Below are positions 1 through 5,193 of a stretch of DNA of 9,250 bases, one piece after another. The first letter of the stretch is position 1, and each line of letters starts with the position of its first letter. The notes beneath the pieces are model-generated. The model worked only from the letters and a program-made list of their open reading frames with translations. It was not told the origin of the DNA and searched no databases. A program made the position numbers and the translations under genes. The stretch comes from Flavobacterium psychrophilum (GTDB lineage: Bacteria; Bacteroidota; Bacteroidia; Flavobacteriales; Flavobacteriaceae), in assembly GCA_022729635.1 (NCBI GenBank), contig DZAU01000074.1, forward strand, positions 1 through 9,250, written 5' to 3'.

Positions 1-482
1 CAAAAAAGATATTTCGGATTGTTTACAATGGCACGAGCAATCGCAACACGTTTTTGCATTCCACCCGAAATTTCCGAAGGTAATTTATGATGGGCATCAA
101 CAAGAGCTACTCTTTTTAAAACAAAATCTACCCGATCCTGAATTTTATCTTTATCATCATTGGTAAACATTCTTAACGGAAAACCTACGTTTTCTGACAC
201 AGTCATTGAGTCAAACAAAGCACTTCCTTGAAAAAGCATTCCTATTTGGGTTCTCAATTCTCGCTTTTCATCAGAATTAAGGTCAGAATAAATTCTACCA
301 TCAAACGAAATGGTTCCTACTTCTGGAGAGTGAATTCCGAGTAATGATTTTAACAAAACTGTTTTTCCAGAACCACTTTGGCCAATGATCAAATTAGTCT
401 TTCCAGTTTCAAAAACAGCAGAAACTCCTTTAAGAACTTTGCTGTCGCCAAATGATTTTTCTAAATTTCGAATTTCTATCAT
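1..482 (-). CDS. mlaF: ABC transporter ATP-binding protein, MlaF family (3' part missing)
   Basis: This is the cytoplasmic ATPase of an Mla-type lipid-transport ABC system, which in Gram-negative bacteria maintains outer-membrane lipid asymmetry. My translation from the ATG at 482 gives 160 residues starting MIEIRNLEKSFGDSKVLKGV. Walker A (GQSGSGKT) is at residues 34-41, the Q-loop (LFQGSALF) at about 83-90, and the ABC signature (SGGMQKR) at 139-145. The reading frame leaves the window at about residue 160 (NNPKYLF), just before the expected Walker B, so the D-loop, H-loop and C-terminus lie outside. The start codon overlaps the permease stop codon by one base (TAATG), which implies translational coupling and a shared transcript. 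The MlaF rather than generic ABC assignment rests mainly on the adjacent MlaE-family permease. An MCE-domain (MlaD) gene would be expected beyond the left edge. Confidence 0.9.
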   Translation of the reverse strand, partial: MIEIRNLEKSFGDSKVLKGVSAVFETGKTNLIIGQSGSGKTVLLKSLLGIHSPEVGTISFDGRIYSDLNSDEKRELRTQIGMLFQGSALFDSMTVSENVGFPLRMFTNDDKDKIQDRVDFVLKRVALVDAHHKLPSEISGGMQKRVAIARAIVNNPKYLF

Positions 483-1228
483 TAAGTCAGGAGTAATTGA
501 GTTAGAATGTAATTTACCAAAATAATCATTACCGATGTCCAAACAAATGCCACTGTACTGGCTTTCCCAACTTCGAGTGCACCACCTTTCATATAATAGC
601 CGTGAAACGATGGGATAGAAGCCAATAATAATCCAAAAATAAAAGTCTTAATAAAGGCATAAGTAACGTGAAATGGAATAAAATCAGCTTGAACTCCGTC
701 GATAAAATCTGAACTTGTTCCAAAACCACCATAAACAGTTGCAATATAACCGCCAAAAATGCCTAAAAACATACTAATTCCTATTACAAATGGATAAAGC
801 AATACGGCAATAAGTTTTGGAAAAACAAGGTAATTCAACGAATTTACACCCATAACTTCTAAAGCATCAATTTGTTCCGTAACCCGCATCGATCCGATAC
901 TTGAGGTTATAAATGAACCCATTTTACCGGCCATTATAACCGAGATAAAAGTAGGGGCAAATTCTAAAATCATAGATTCCCGAGTGGCATAACCAATGAG
1001 GGTTTTTGGAATCAATGGATTGTTCAAATTTAATGCCGTTTGAATCGACACAACACCACCTACGAAAAAAGAAATGAAGGCCACAATCCCAAGTGAATCG
1101 ATAATTAATTCATCAATTTCTTTGAAGATGAGTCCTTTCATCACAGACCATTTAGTCTGTTTGCTGAAAATTTCTTTCCACATCAAGAAGTATTTTCCTA
1201 TTTGGGATAAATAGTGAAGGAGTATCAT
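482..1228 (-). CDS. mlaE: ABC transporter permease, MlaE family
   Basis: This is the inner-membrane permease of an Mla-type phospholipid or hydrophobic-substrate transporter, partner of the ATPase that follows it. The 248-residue protein is about the usual MlaE length. The family hallmark is residues 100-127, containing AGKMGSFITSSIGSMRV followed by TEQIDALEVMG, and the C-terminus carries the typical GGALEVGKAST segment (215-225). Hydrophobic segments lie at about 45-65, 90-105, 135-165, 190-207 and 225-246, with an amphipathic N-terminus. The ATG at 1228 is the natural start; the gap to the divergent DUF4160 gene contains a TATTTTTG promoter core at 1245-1252. It is the first gene of the visible operon, and the one-base overlap with the ATPase supports co-expression. 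Family assignment is secure; the transported substrate is inferred from the family only. Confidence 0.93.
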   Translation of the reverse strand: MILLHYLSQIGKYFLMWKEIFSKQTKWSVMKGLIFKEIDELIIDSLGIVAFISFFVGGVVSIQTALNLNNPLIPKTLIGYATRESMILEFAPTFISVIMAGKMGSFITSSIGSMRVTEQIDALEVMGVNSLNYLVFPKLIAVLLYPFVIGISMFLGIFGGYIATVYGGFGTSSDFIDGVQADFIPFHVTYAFIKTFIFGLLLASIPSFHGYYMKGGALEVGKASTVAFVWTSVMIILVNYILTQLLLT

Positions 1229-1244
1229 AGTTTTAAAATATTGT

Positions 1245-1252
1245 CAAAAATA
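1245..1252 (-). promoter_or_regulatory. Putative -7 promoter element (TATTTTTG) for the mlaE-mlaF operon
   Basis: On the minus strand TATTTTTG fits the Bacteroidetes TAnnTTTG -7 consensus and lies 16 bases before the mlaE start codon. No TTG lies 17-23 bases further upstream, where the -33 element is expected; that stretch is taken up by a heptamer tandem repeat. It is supported only by the -7 match and its position. Confidence 0.4.
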
Positions 1253-1286
1253 GTTATAAGTTGTGAGTTATGAGTTATGATTTAGA
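1252..1286 (+). repeat. Heptamer tandem repeat, unit AGTTATG
   Basis: Four consecutive 7-base units read AGTTATA, AGTTGTG, AGTTATG and AGTTATG (1252-1279), followed by a degenerate fifth, ATTTAGA (1280-1286). The array lies in the divergent gap between mlaE and the DUF4160 gene and directly abuts the putative mlaE -7 element. A related array (AGTTAGA on the other strand) occurs at 3395-3420. The function is unknown. Confidence 0.8.
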
Positions 1287-1330
1287 AGCTTTTTTAAAAT
1301 GAAATACCTAAAAAGTGGTTTGAATTTTTG

Positions 1331-1338
1331 TATATTTG
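1331..1338 (+). promoter_or_regulatory. Putative -7 promoter element (TATATTTG) for the DUF4160-DUF2442 cassette
   Basis: TATATTTG matches the Bacteroidetes TAnnTTTG -7 consensus and ends 18 bases before the DUF4160 ATG, a typical leader distance. No good TTG -33 element lies at the usual 17-23 base spacing. The position in an otherwise non-coding divergent gap supports it. Confidence 0.5.
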
Positions 1339-1356
1339 TTTTAAATAATAATACAG

Positions 1357-1590
1357 ATGCCAGAGATTTTTCGCTTTTTTGGAATTAGATTTTTCTATTT
1401 CAGTAACGACCATCTTCCAATCCATGTCCATATTAAAAACGCAGATGGCACAGCAAAATTTAATATCAGTCCAGTTGAATTGATTGAAAATAAAGGTATT
1501 AAAAAGAAGGATATTTTATTGGCAGAAAGTATAATTGAGGAAAATAAAGAATTAATAATCACCCATTGGAATGATTTTTATAATTCATAA
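1357..1590 (+). CDS. DUF4160 family protein
   Basis: This is a 77-residue protein starting MPEIFRFFGIRFFYFSNDHL. The N-terminal pattern (P-x-I-F-R-F-F-G, then F-F-Y-S-N-D-H-x-P-I-H-V-H, residues 2-26), the following D-G-T-A-K-F (30-35) and the late I-x-x-H-W (about 67-71) are the DUF4160 signature as I know it. The His-rich H-L-P-I-H-V-H stretch at 19-25 is the most conserved part and could be catalytic or metal-binding, but no activity is established to my knowledge. The full domain is present. The DUF2442 gene starts 11 bases downstream, a recurrent pairing in bacterial genomes that has been proposed to be toxin-antitoxin-like. That role is inference. The ATG at 1357 is favoured by its distance from the promoter-like TATATTTG. 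Confidence 0.88.
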   Translation: MPEIFRFFGIRFFYFSNDHLPIHVHIKNADGTAKFNISPVELIENKGIKKKDILLAESIIEENKELIITHWNDFYNS

Positions 1591-1601
1591 AAAGAAATAA
1601 A

Positions 1602-1838
1602 ATGGAAGCAAAAAAAATATGGTTTGACAAAGAATTTATTTTTGTTGAAACTACTGAAAGCAAAATAGGCAAAATGCCTCTTAAATGGTTTCCGCGTCTA
1701 AAAAATGCGACTCTAAAACAATTAGAACAGTTTGAATTATGGTCTGACAATAGTTGGATACATTGGGAGGATTTAGGCGAAGATTTGTCAGTAGAAGGGT
1801 TTTTTAAATTTAATAAGGAATTACAAACTAGCCACTAA
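1602..1838 (+). CDS. DUF2442 family protein
   Basis: This is a 78-residue protein. It has the DUF2442 layout: an N-terminal strand region (KKIWFDKEFIFVE), a central G-K-M-P-L-K-W-F-P-R-L segment (residues 23-33), A-T-x-x-Q-L-x-x-F-E (36-45), and the diagnostic C-terminal I-H-W-E-D-L-G-E-D-L-S-V-E-G-F (53-67). It lies 11 bases after the DUF4160 stop in the same direction and is probably co-transcribed. If the pair is toxin-antitoxin-like, this would be the likelier antitoxin, since some DUF2442 proteins are fused to helix-turn-helix domains; that is inference. Its TAA (1836-1838) overlaps the end of the convergent glycosyltransferase gene by 4 bases, so no terminator separates the two transcripts. 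Confidence 0.88.
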   Translation: MEAKKIWFDKEFIFVETTESKIGKMPLKWFPRLKNATLKQLEQFELWSDNSWIHWEDLGEDLSVEGFFKFNKELQTSH

Positions 1839-2734
1839 AAAATTTTATCTTTCATTTTCTGAAAACGATAATTTCTGATAAATTTTGCTTGTTCTTTTGT
1901 GACCAATAAAGGAGTTTTTGCTGATTTAGCTTTCAAAAATCCTTGTAAATAGTCAAAAAATAACAAAGGTTTCTTTTTCATCATCGCCAGTTTTGCCGAA
2001 GCAATTGCAGTTATAAAAAATCCGTAGCCCAAGGTGTAAAAAGCTTCCCCTTGTTTGTAACGAGCAGTTTTGTTGTAATTGGCACCTGTTGGTTTTAAAT
2101 GTTTTACCTTTAATGAAGAATCTGTTATTACTTTCCAACCATAAAATTTGCATAACAATTCATCAACGGTATCCCAACCCATTGCTGGTTTTAGGTTTCC
2201 TATCTGTTGGAAACATTCTTTTCTATAAGCTTTAAATGCGCCACGAATATGGTCTTTATCGGTTAGGTTTTCTAAAATCCAATCGCCATTTTTTTCGATA
2301 TAGGCAAATCCGCCAGCCATTCCCACATTGGAATCCTTTTCGAAAATTTCTGAAACTCGTTCAAAATAATTGTTGGGTAAAATTAAATCAGCATCGAGTT
2401 TTACAATAATATCATAATCATTATCCAAGGTTTCAAAACCTTTATGAAACGCTTGAATCACTTTGCTTCCCGGCAAATGTATTGCTTCGGAAGTTTTATT
2501 TACTAAAGTAATGAATGGATTTTCTTTGGCGAAAGCCGTAACAATTTCGGCAGTTTTATCAGTAGAATTATCGTTGACCACAACTACTTTTTTTGGTAAA
2601 AGTGTTTGCGAAATCAAGGATTGCAATGTCAGTGCAATAAAATCTTCTTCGTTGTGCGCCGGAATGACAATGTAGTAAGCCTCCCAACTCCCGAAGGGGG
2701 AGTTTGATGAATTTTCTGATTTAGTATTGTTCAT
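1835..2734 (-). CDS. Family 2 glycosyltransferase (GT-A fold)
   Basis: This cytoplasmic or membrane-associated enzyme transfers a sugar from a nucleotide-sugar donor; donor and acceptor cannot be read from sequence. In the 299 residues, YYIVIPAHNEEDFI (20-33) is the first beta strand and nucleotide-binding loop. VVVNDNSTDKT (51-61) is the second GT2 motif. KLDADLILP (112-120) carries the metal-binding D-x-D (D114, D116), and GWDTVDE (186-192) is in the place of the catalytic-base region. The C-terminus has a hydrophobic patch (about 236-250) but no clear transmembrane helix. The gene follows the methyltransferase-like gene by 21 bases and is likely co-transcribed with it. Residues 11-19 (NSPFGSWEA) are encoded by a dispersed repeat (2677-2702), so the first ~19 residues are probably not ancestral; relatives usually begin near YYIVIPA. 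No internal ATG offers an alternative start. Confidence 0.92.
   Translation of the reverse strand: MNNTKSENSSNSPFGSWEAYYIVIPAHNEEDFIALTLQSLISQTLLPKKVVVVNDNSTDKTAEIVTAFAKENPFITLVNKTSEAIHLPGSKVIQAFHKGFETLDNDYDIIVKLDADLILPNNYFERVSEIFEKDSNVGMAGGFAYIEKNGDWILENLTDKDHIRGAFKAYRKECFQQIGNLKPAMGWDTVDELLCKFYGWKVITDSSLKVKHLKPTGANYNKTARYKQGEAFYTLGYGFFITAIASAKLAMMKKKPLLFFDYLQGFLKAKSAKTPLLVTKEQAKFIRNYRFQKMKDKIF
2677..2702 (+). repeat. Dispersed C-rich/GAAGG repeat, copy A (inside GT2 coding start)
   Basis: This 26-base element runs from AAGCCTCCCAAC to GGGGGAG. It matches copy B (2764-2789, opposite strand) at 21 of 26 positions, and all five differences are transitions. It includes a 7-bp perfect hairpin (AACTCCC at 2686-2692 with GGGAGTT at 2698-2704, loop GAAGG). 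Elements of this C-run, CGAAGG, G-run form are common between genes in Bacteroidetes, from general knowledge. Here it is translated as GT2 residues 11-19. Confidence 0.75.
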
Positions 2735-2755
2735 TTAAAATAAATTTGTATTCCT

Positions 2756-3304
2756 CTATTTTGTTCCTCCTTCGGGGGTTAGGGGGCTTTTTTCAGCGTA
2801 AACAATATAATATCTTGGTGTGAAAAATCGCAACAAAGGTCTGAATCCAATTTTTTTCACAGGATGAGTAAATTTCTGTCTGTCGATGATTTTCCAACCC
2901 GTTTTTTCTAAAAGCCAGTCCAATTGCCAATCTTCAAATTCGTGATAATGTCTGTCTCGCATATCGGTTTTGCTTCGATACGCTGGTGAAAACCACAATC
3001 GCAACGGAATTGAAATCAAAAGCTTGTCAGATTTAATTTCTTTTAAAATAGTGTAGGGATTCAGTAAATGTTCAAAGATTTCAAAAGCGGTAAAAACGGA
3101 ATAATTTTCGTTTTGTAATGCCGTTTGATTTTCGTCTAAATCTTCTCCTGTTGTGTTTTTTACCTGAAAACCTTCGGTTTTCATTATTTTAGAAAAGGGA
3201 TTCTCCACGCCTAAATCCAAGATGGTTTCAGAAGTGGAAATGTGTTTTTGTAAAAATTCTAAAGTGTGTTTGAATCTTTTATTGGGAAATGTTTTTTCGT
3301 ACAT
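2756..3304 (-). CDS. Class I SAM-dependent methyltransferase-like protein
   Basis: This is a short methyltransferase-like protein. Numbering from the upstream ATG at 3310 (184 residues), ETILDLGVENPFS (28-40) fits the first SAM-binding strand and loop, although the usual G-x-G-x-G is reduced to G-V-E-N-P. FTAFEIFEHLLNPYTIL (73-89) fits the post-motif strand with the common E-x-x-E-H-L pattern, and LLISIPLRLWFS (97-108) fits strand 5. H-Y-H-E-F at 121-125 resembles the C-terminal region of small-molecule methyltransferases. I prefer the ATG at 3304 (MYEKTFPNKRF, 182 residues) because the 3310 ATG lies inside a dispersed repeat. Residues 174-183 (KSPLTPEGGT) come from repeat copy B, so the original C-terminus was probably near YIVYAEK. 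GT2 follows after 21 bases. The substrate is unknown; weakened SAM-binding glycines make the activity uncertain. Confidence 0.75.
   Translation of the reverse strand: MYEKTFPNKRFKHTLEFLQKHISTSETILDLGVENPFSKIMKTEGFQVKNTTGEDLDENQTALQNENYSVFTAFEIFEHLLNPYTILKEIKSDKLLISIPLRLWFSPAYRSKTDMRDRHYHEFEDWQLDWLLEKTGWKIIDRQKFTHPVKKIGFRPLLRFFTPRYYIVYAEKSPLTPEGGTK
2764..2789 (-). repeat. Dispersed C-rich/GAAGG repeat, copy B (inside methyltransferase coding end)
   Basis: Read on the minus strand, the element runs from AAGCCCCCTAACCCCC through GAAGGAGGAA. It is the inverted partner of copy A 61 bases away (21/26 identical). It encodes the last ten or so residues of the methyltransferase-like protein (KSPLTPEGGT), and the stop codon TAG follows at 2756-2758. 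The inverted pair flanks the 21-base gap between the two genes and could pair with each other in RNA or single-stranded DNA. Confidence 0.75.
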
Positions 3305-3305
3305 A

Positions 3306-3355
3306 GTCATTGCGAGGAACGATTTGTCCGCCGTGGCTGAAGCAATCTCTCGTTC
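3306..3355 (+). repeat. Dispersed GTCATTGCGAGGAACG-type repeat
   Basis: The element starts GTCATTGCGAGGAACGA and ends GAAGCAATCTCTCGTTC. Sequences of this form (GTCATTGCGAGGAACGAAG..GCAATCTC) are widespread intergenic repeats in many bacteria, from general knowledge. Its arms contain interleaved complementary blocks: ATTGC (3309-3313) with GCAAT (3342-3346), GAG (3314-3316) with CTC (3347-3349), and GAACGA (3317-3322) with TCGTTC (3350-3355). The first bases overlap the upstream candidate start codon of the methyltransferase (ATG at 3310), which argues for the 3304 start. Confidence 0.75.
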
Positions 3356-3374
3356 AAATTTAGTTTATGAATCG

Positions 3375-3382
3375 CAAATTTA
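3375..3382 (-). promoter_or_regulatory. Putative -7 promoter element (TAAATTTG) for methyltransferase-GT2
   Basis: TAAATTTG on the minus strand fits TAnnTTTG, is followed by GCG as at the gcvP promoter, and lies about 70 bases before the preferred methyltransferase start. A second TAAATTTG occurs at 3355-3362. Neither has a TTG at the standard -33 spacing, and a heptamer array lies just upstream. Either may be fortuitous. Confidence 0.35.
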
Positions 3383-3394
3383 CTTTTTTCTTCC

Positions 3395-3420
3395 AACTTC
3401 TAACTTCTAACTTCTAACTT
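3395..3420 (-). repeat. Heptamer tandem repeat, unit AGTTAGA (minus strand)
   Basis: On the plus strand three perfect AACTTCT units (3395-3415) are followed by a partial AACTT (3416-3420); on the minus strand the unit reads AGTTAGA. It begins 2 bases after the end of the KAS III gene and lies upstream of the methyltransferase. It shares AGTTA and the 7-base period with the array at 1252-1286. No hairpin terminator is seen in this gap. Confidence 0.85.
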
Positions 3421-3422
3421 TT

Positions 3423-4481
3423 TTAATATCTATAAACAAAAGCGTTGACATTCATTCCTGCGCCAACGGATGCAAAGATAATAACATCTCCTTTGTGTAT
3501 TTTCTGATTTTCGATTTTTCCGCTAATCAATAAATCGAAAAGTGTAGGGATGGTTGCCACGCTACTGTTACCCAAATCGTGAATACTCATTGGCATAATA
3601 TTCTCAGGCGGTGTTTTTCCATATAATTTGTAAAAACGGTGCACTATGGCTTCATCCATTTTTTCGTTAGCTTGATGAATGAGGATTTTTTTTACATCAT
3701 CTATGCCTAATCCGCTTTTGTCCAAACAATTTTTCATTGCCGTTGGAACTTGGCTTAATGCAAATTCATATATTTTTCGACCATACATTTTAATGTATTT
3801 CACATTAGGATCTAAGTCTGGATTGTATGATTTTCCAAAAAACAAATAACCTGCTTCGTGATAAGCAAAAGTAGCACTCTCATAAGACAACATTCCTGTT
3901 TCGTCATTCGAGCCTTCGATAATTGTTGCGCCAGCACCATCAGAATAAATCATAGAATCACGGTCGTGAACATCTACCACTCTCGAAAGTGTTTCGGCAC
4001 CAATAACCAAACAGCGTGTTGCCATGCCAGATTTGATAAAAGCATTGGCTTGAAGTACTCCTTCGATCCATCCTGGACATCCAAAAAGAATGTCGTAAGC
4101 AACACATTTTGGGTTTTTTATTTGCAGTTTATGTTTGACTCGTGTGGCTAAACTTGGAATAATATCGGATTGGATTGTTCCTGGTTTTACATCGCCAAAA
4201 TTGTGTGCGAAAATAATATAGTCAATAGTTTCAGGGTCAATCCCTGCGTTTTCAATTGCTTTTTGCGAAGCCAAAAAAGCCAAATCCGAGGAACATTGAT
4301 CAGGAGTAGCATAACGACGCTGCTCGATTCCGGTTATACCTTTAAATTTAGATATTACAACTTCGTTTGGATAAGCAAACGGGCTACCGTCTTCGTTTAA
4401 AAAAACATGTTTGTCAAAATCACTATTTGAAACTATTGTTTCGGGAATGTAACTCCCTACTCCTGTTATCTTTATTTTCAT
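3423..4481 (-). CDS. 3-oxoacyl-ACP synthase III (KAS III / FabH-like) paralogue
   Basis: This cytosolic thiolase-fold condensing enzyme joins an acyl-CoA (or acyl-ACP) to a malonyl-type extender, or performs a related acyl-transfer condensation. The 352 residues contain the complete KAS III triad: Cys135 in DILFGCPGWIEG, His269 in ILIHQANEKM and Asn305 in DLGNSSVATIPT. The terminal G-x-G loop ASVGAGMNVNAFVYRY (337-352) is also present. It is slightly longer than housekeeping FabH (about 320-335 residues), with extra sequence near residues 25-45 (FLNEDGSPFAYPNE). It is not next to plsX, rpmF or acc genes, so I treat it as a paralogue and give no symbol. Roles in special fatty acid, resorcinol or polyketide-like synthesis are possible but not shown by the neighbours. 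It is transcribed separately from the upstream globin, which ends in a strong hairpin. Confidence 0.9.
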   Translation of the reverse strand: MKIKITGVGSYIPETIVSNSDFDKHVFLNEDGSPFAYPNEVVISKFKGITGIEQRRYATPDQCSSDLAFLASQKAIENAGIDPETIDYIIFAHNFGDVKPGTIQSDIIPSLATRVKHKLQIKNPKCVAYDILFGCPGWIEGVLQANAFIKSGMATRCLVIGAETLSRVVDVHDRDSMIYSDGAGATIIEGSNDETGMLSYESATFAYHEAGYLFFGKSYNPDLDPNVKYIKMYGRKIYEFALSQVPTAMKNCLDKSGLGIDDVKKILIHQANEKMDEAIVHRFYKLYGKTPPENIMPMSIHDLGNSSVATIPTLFDLLISGKIENQKIHKGDVIIFASVGAGMNVNAFVYRY

Positions 4482-4511
4482 TGGAAATAAGTAAATAATA
4501 TTAGGCTAATT

Positions 4512-4519
4512 TAAAGATA
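4512..4519 (-). promoter_or_regulatory. Possible -7 element (TATCTTTA) for the KAS III gene
   Basis: On the minus strand TATCTTTA differs from TAnnTTTG only at the last base and lies 30 bases before the KAS III ATG. A TTG (4546-4544) lies 24 bases upstream, one more than the usual maximum spacing, in the loop and arm of the globin terminator. This is weak support. Confidence 0.3.
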
Positions 4520-4561
4520 AAAAATGTAGATTTTTTAAAATATCAAAAAATCTACATTTTT
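4520..4561 (-). terminator. 17-bp hairpin terminator after the globin gene
   Basis: A perfect 17-bp inverted repeat (arms 4520-4536 and 4545-4561, loop AAAATATC on the plus strand) has A-runs and T-runs at both arm ends, so it could work as an AT-rich Rho-independent terminator. The globin stop codon (4552-4554) and its last two codons lie within the 5' arm of the transcript's hairpin. It separates the toxin-antitoxin-globin unit from the KAS III gene. Confidence 0.8.
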
Positions 4562-4914
4562 ATTTTCATTACTGTTGCAATAGACAAGGCTCTTGTTTTC
4601 ATGTTTTCGGCAATTTGTCCGGCAAAATTTTCGTCTATTGTGGTATTTAAGTAGTTAAGCCAAATGGCGAAATGTTCTTCAGAAAGTTTTGTTTTTTGGT
4701 TTAAATCGGAGTGAATTTGCAGGACATTTTTTTGGTAACGTCCTCGGTCAAAAAGAATTTGCTCCCAAAAATCGGCTAAATCTTCAAGATGTGGTGCCAA
4801 ATCTATCTTGGCAATCTTTGTGAAAATATAACTGATTTTACTGTCAGCAAGCAATTTCAAATAGAATTCGCTCATTATCAAGTGTAAATCGTTGCGGGTT
4901 TGAATGTCTCTCAT
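4552..4914 (-). CDS. Group III truncated haemoglobin (2/2 globin)
   Basis: This is a small cytosolic haem protein of 120 residues, the usual length for group III truncated globins. These are linked to nitric-oxide or peroxide chemistry or oxygen binding under microaerobic conditions in bacteria such as Campylobacter (Ctb). Recognisable positions are Phe17-Tyr18 (FY, B9-B10), His42 in PHLEDLADFW (E7 region), the proximal His68 in VLQIHSDL (F8), and Trp85 in HFAIWLNYL (G8). The tail is D-E-N-F-A-G followed by A-E-N-M-K-T-R-A. All key haem-pocket residues are present. The gene starts 15 bases after the YoeB-like toxin stop and probably shares its transcript; no separate promoter fits in that gap. 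It ends inside a strong hairpin. The physiological ligand is inferred from the family. Confidence 0.92.
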   Translation of the reverse strand: MRDIQTRNDLHLIMSEFYLKLLADSKISYIFTKIAKIDLAPHLEDLADFWEQILFDRGRYQKNVLQIHSDLNQKTKLSEEHFAIWLNYLNTTIDENFAGQIAENMKTRALSIATVMKIKM

Positions 4915-4929
4915 AATTTTCGAACATCG

Positions 4930-5193
4930 TTAATAATGACTTTTAATTGAATAAATATAAATAATTGTTTCGTCATCAGAAAGTTTGTAAACTAATCGGT
5001 GTTCTAAATTAATTCTTCTAGACCATTTGCCAGAATGTTCGTGTTTTAATGGTTCGGGTTTTCCAATTCCTGAATAAGGGGATTCTTGAATTGAAATTAG
5101 AAGCTCTTTGATTTTTTTAATTGTTTTCTTATCACCTATTTTTGAAAAATATTTTAACTCGTCTTCAGCTCTTGTTAATAATATTATTTCCAT
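4930..5193 (-). CDS. yoeB: Txe/YoeB family toxin (mRNA interferase)
   Basis: This is a ribosome-dependent mRNA endonuclease of a type II toxin-antitoxin module. The 87-residue protein aligns end to end with E. coli YoeB (84 residues). KPEPLKH (45-51) carries the catalytic Glu47 (E46 in E. coli), followed by W-S-R-R-I (57-61) and E-H-R-L-V-Y (64-69) with Arg66 (R65 in E. coli). The C-terminal His86-Tyr87 matches the E. coli H83-Y84 active-site pair. All known catalytic residues are present, so the toxin looks functional. The start codon overlaps the antitoxin's last codons by 10 bases, the usual coupled arrangement. The globin gene follows after 15 bases, an unusual passenger for such a module. 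Confidence 0.93.
   Translation of the reverse strand: MEIILLTRAEDELKYFSKIGDKKTIKKIKELLISIQESPYSGIGKPEPLKHEHSGKWSRRINLEHRLVYKLSDDETIIYIYSIKSHY

Noticed and set aside
1953..2675. Small frames overlapping the glycosyltransferase on either strand
   Set aside because: No motifs and no promoter; they are shadows of the GT2 coding sequence.
3305..3310. ATG at 3310 as the methyltransferase start
   Set aside because: It lies within the dispersed repeat and adds only Met-Thr; the ATG at 3304 starts the unique sequence. This remains a preference, not a proof.
3222..3410. 62-residue plus-strand frame across the methyltransferase start and the dispersed repeat
   Set aside because: It is antisense to the methyltransferase, and its middle (IVIARNDLSAVAEAISRS) is a translation of the GTCATTGCGAGG repeat, a known source of spurious small proteins.
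3858..4400. Two plus-strand frames (97 and 76 residues) antisense to the KAS III gene
   Set aside because: The KAS III protein has all family motifs along this whole stretch; the antisense frames have none.
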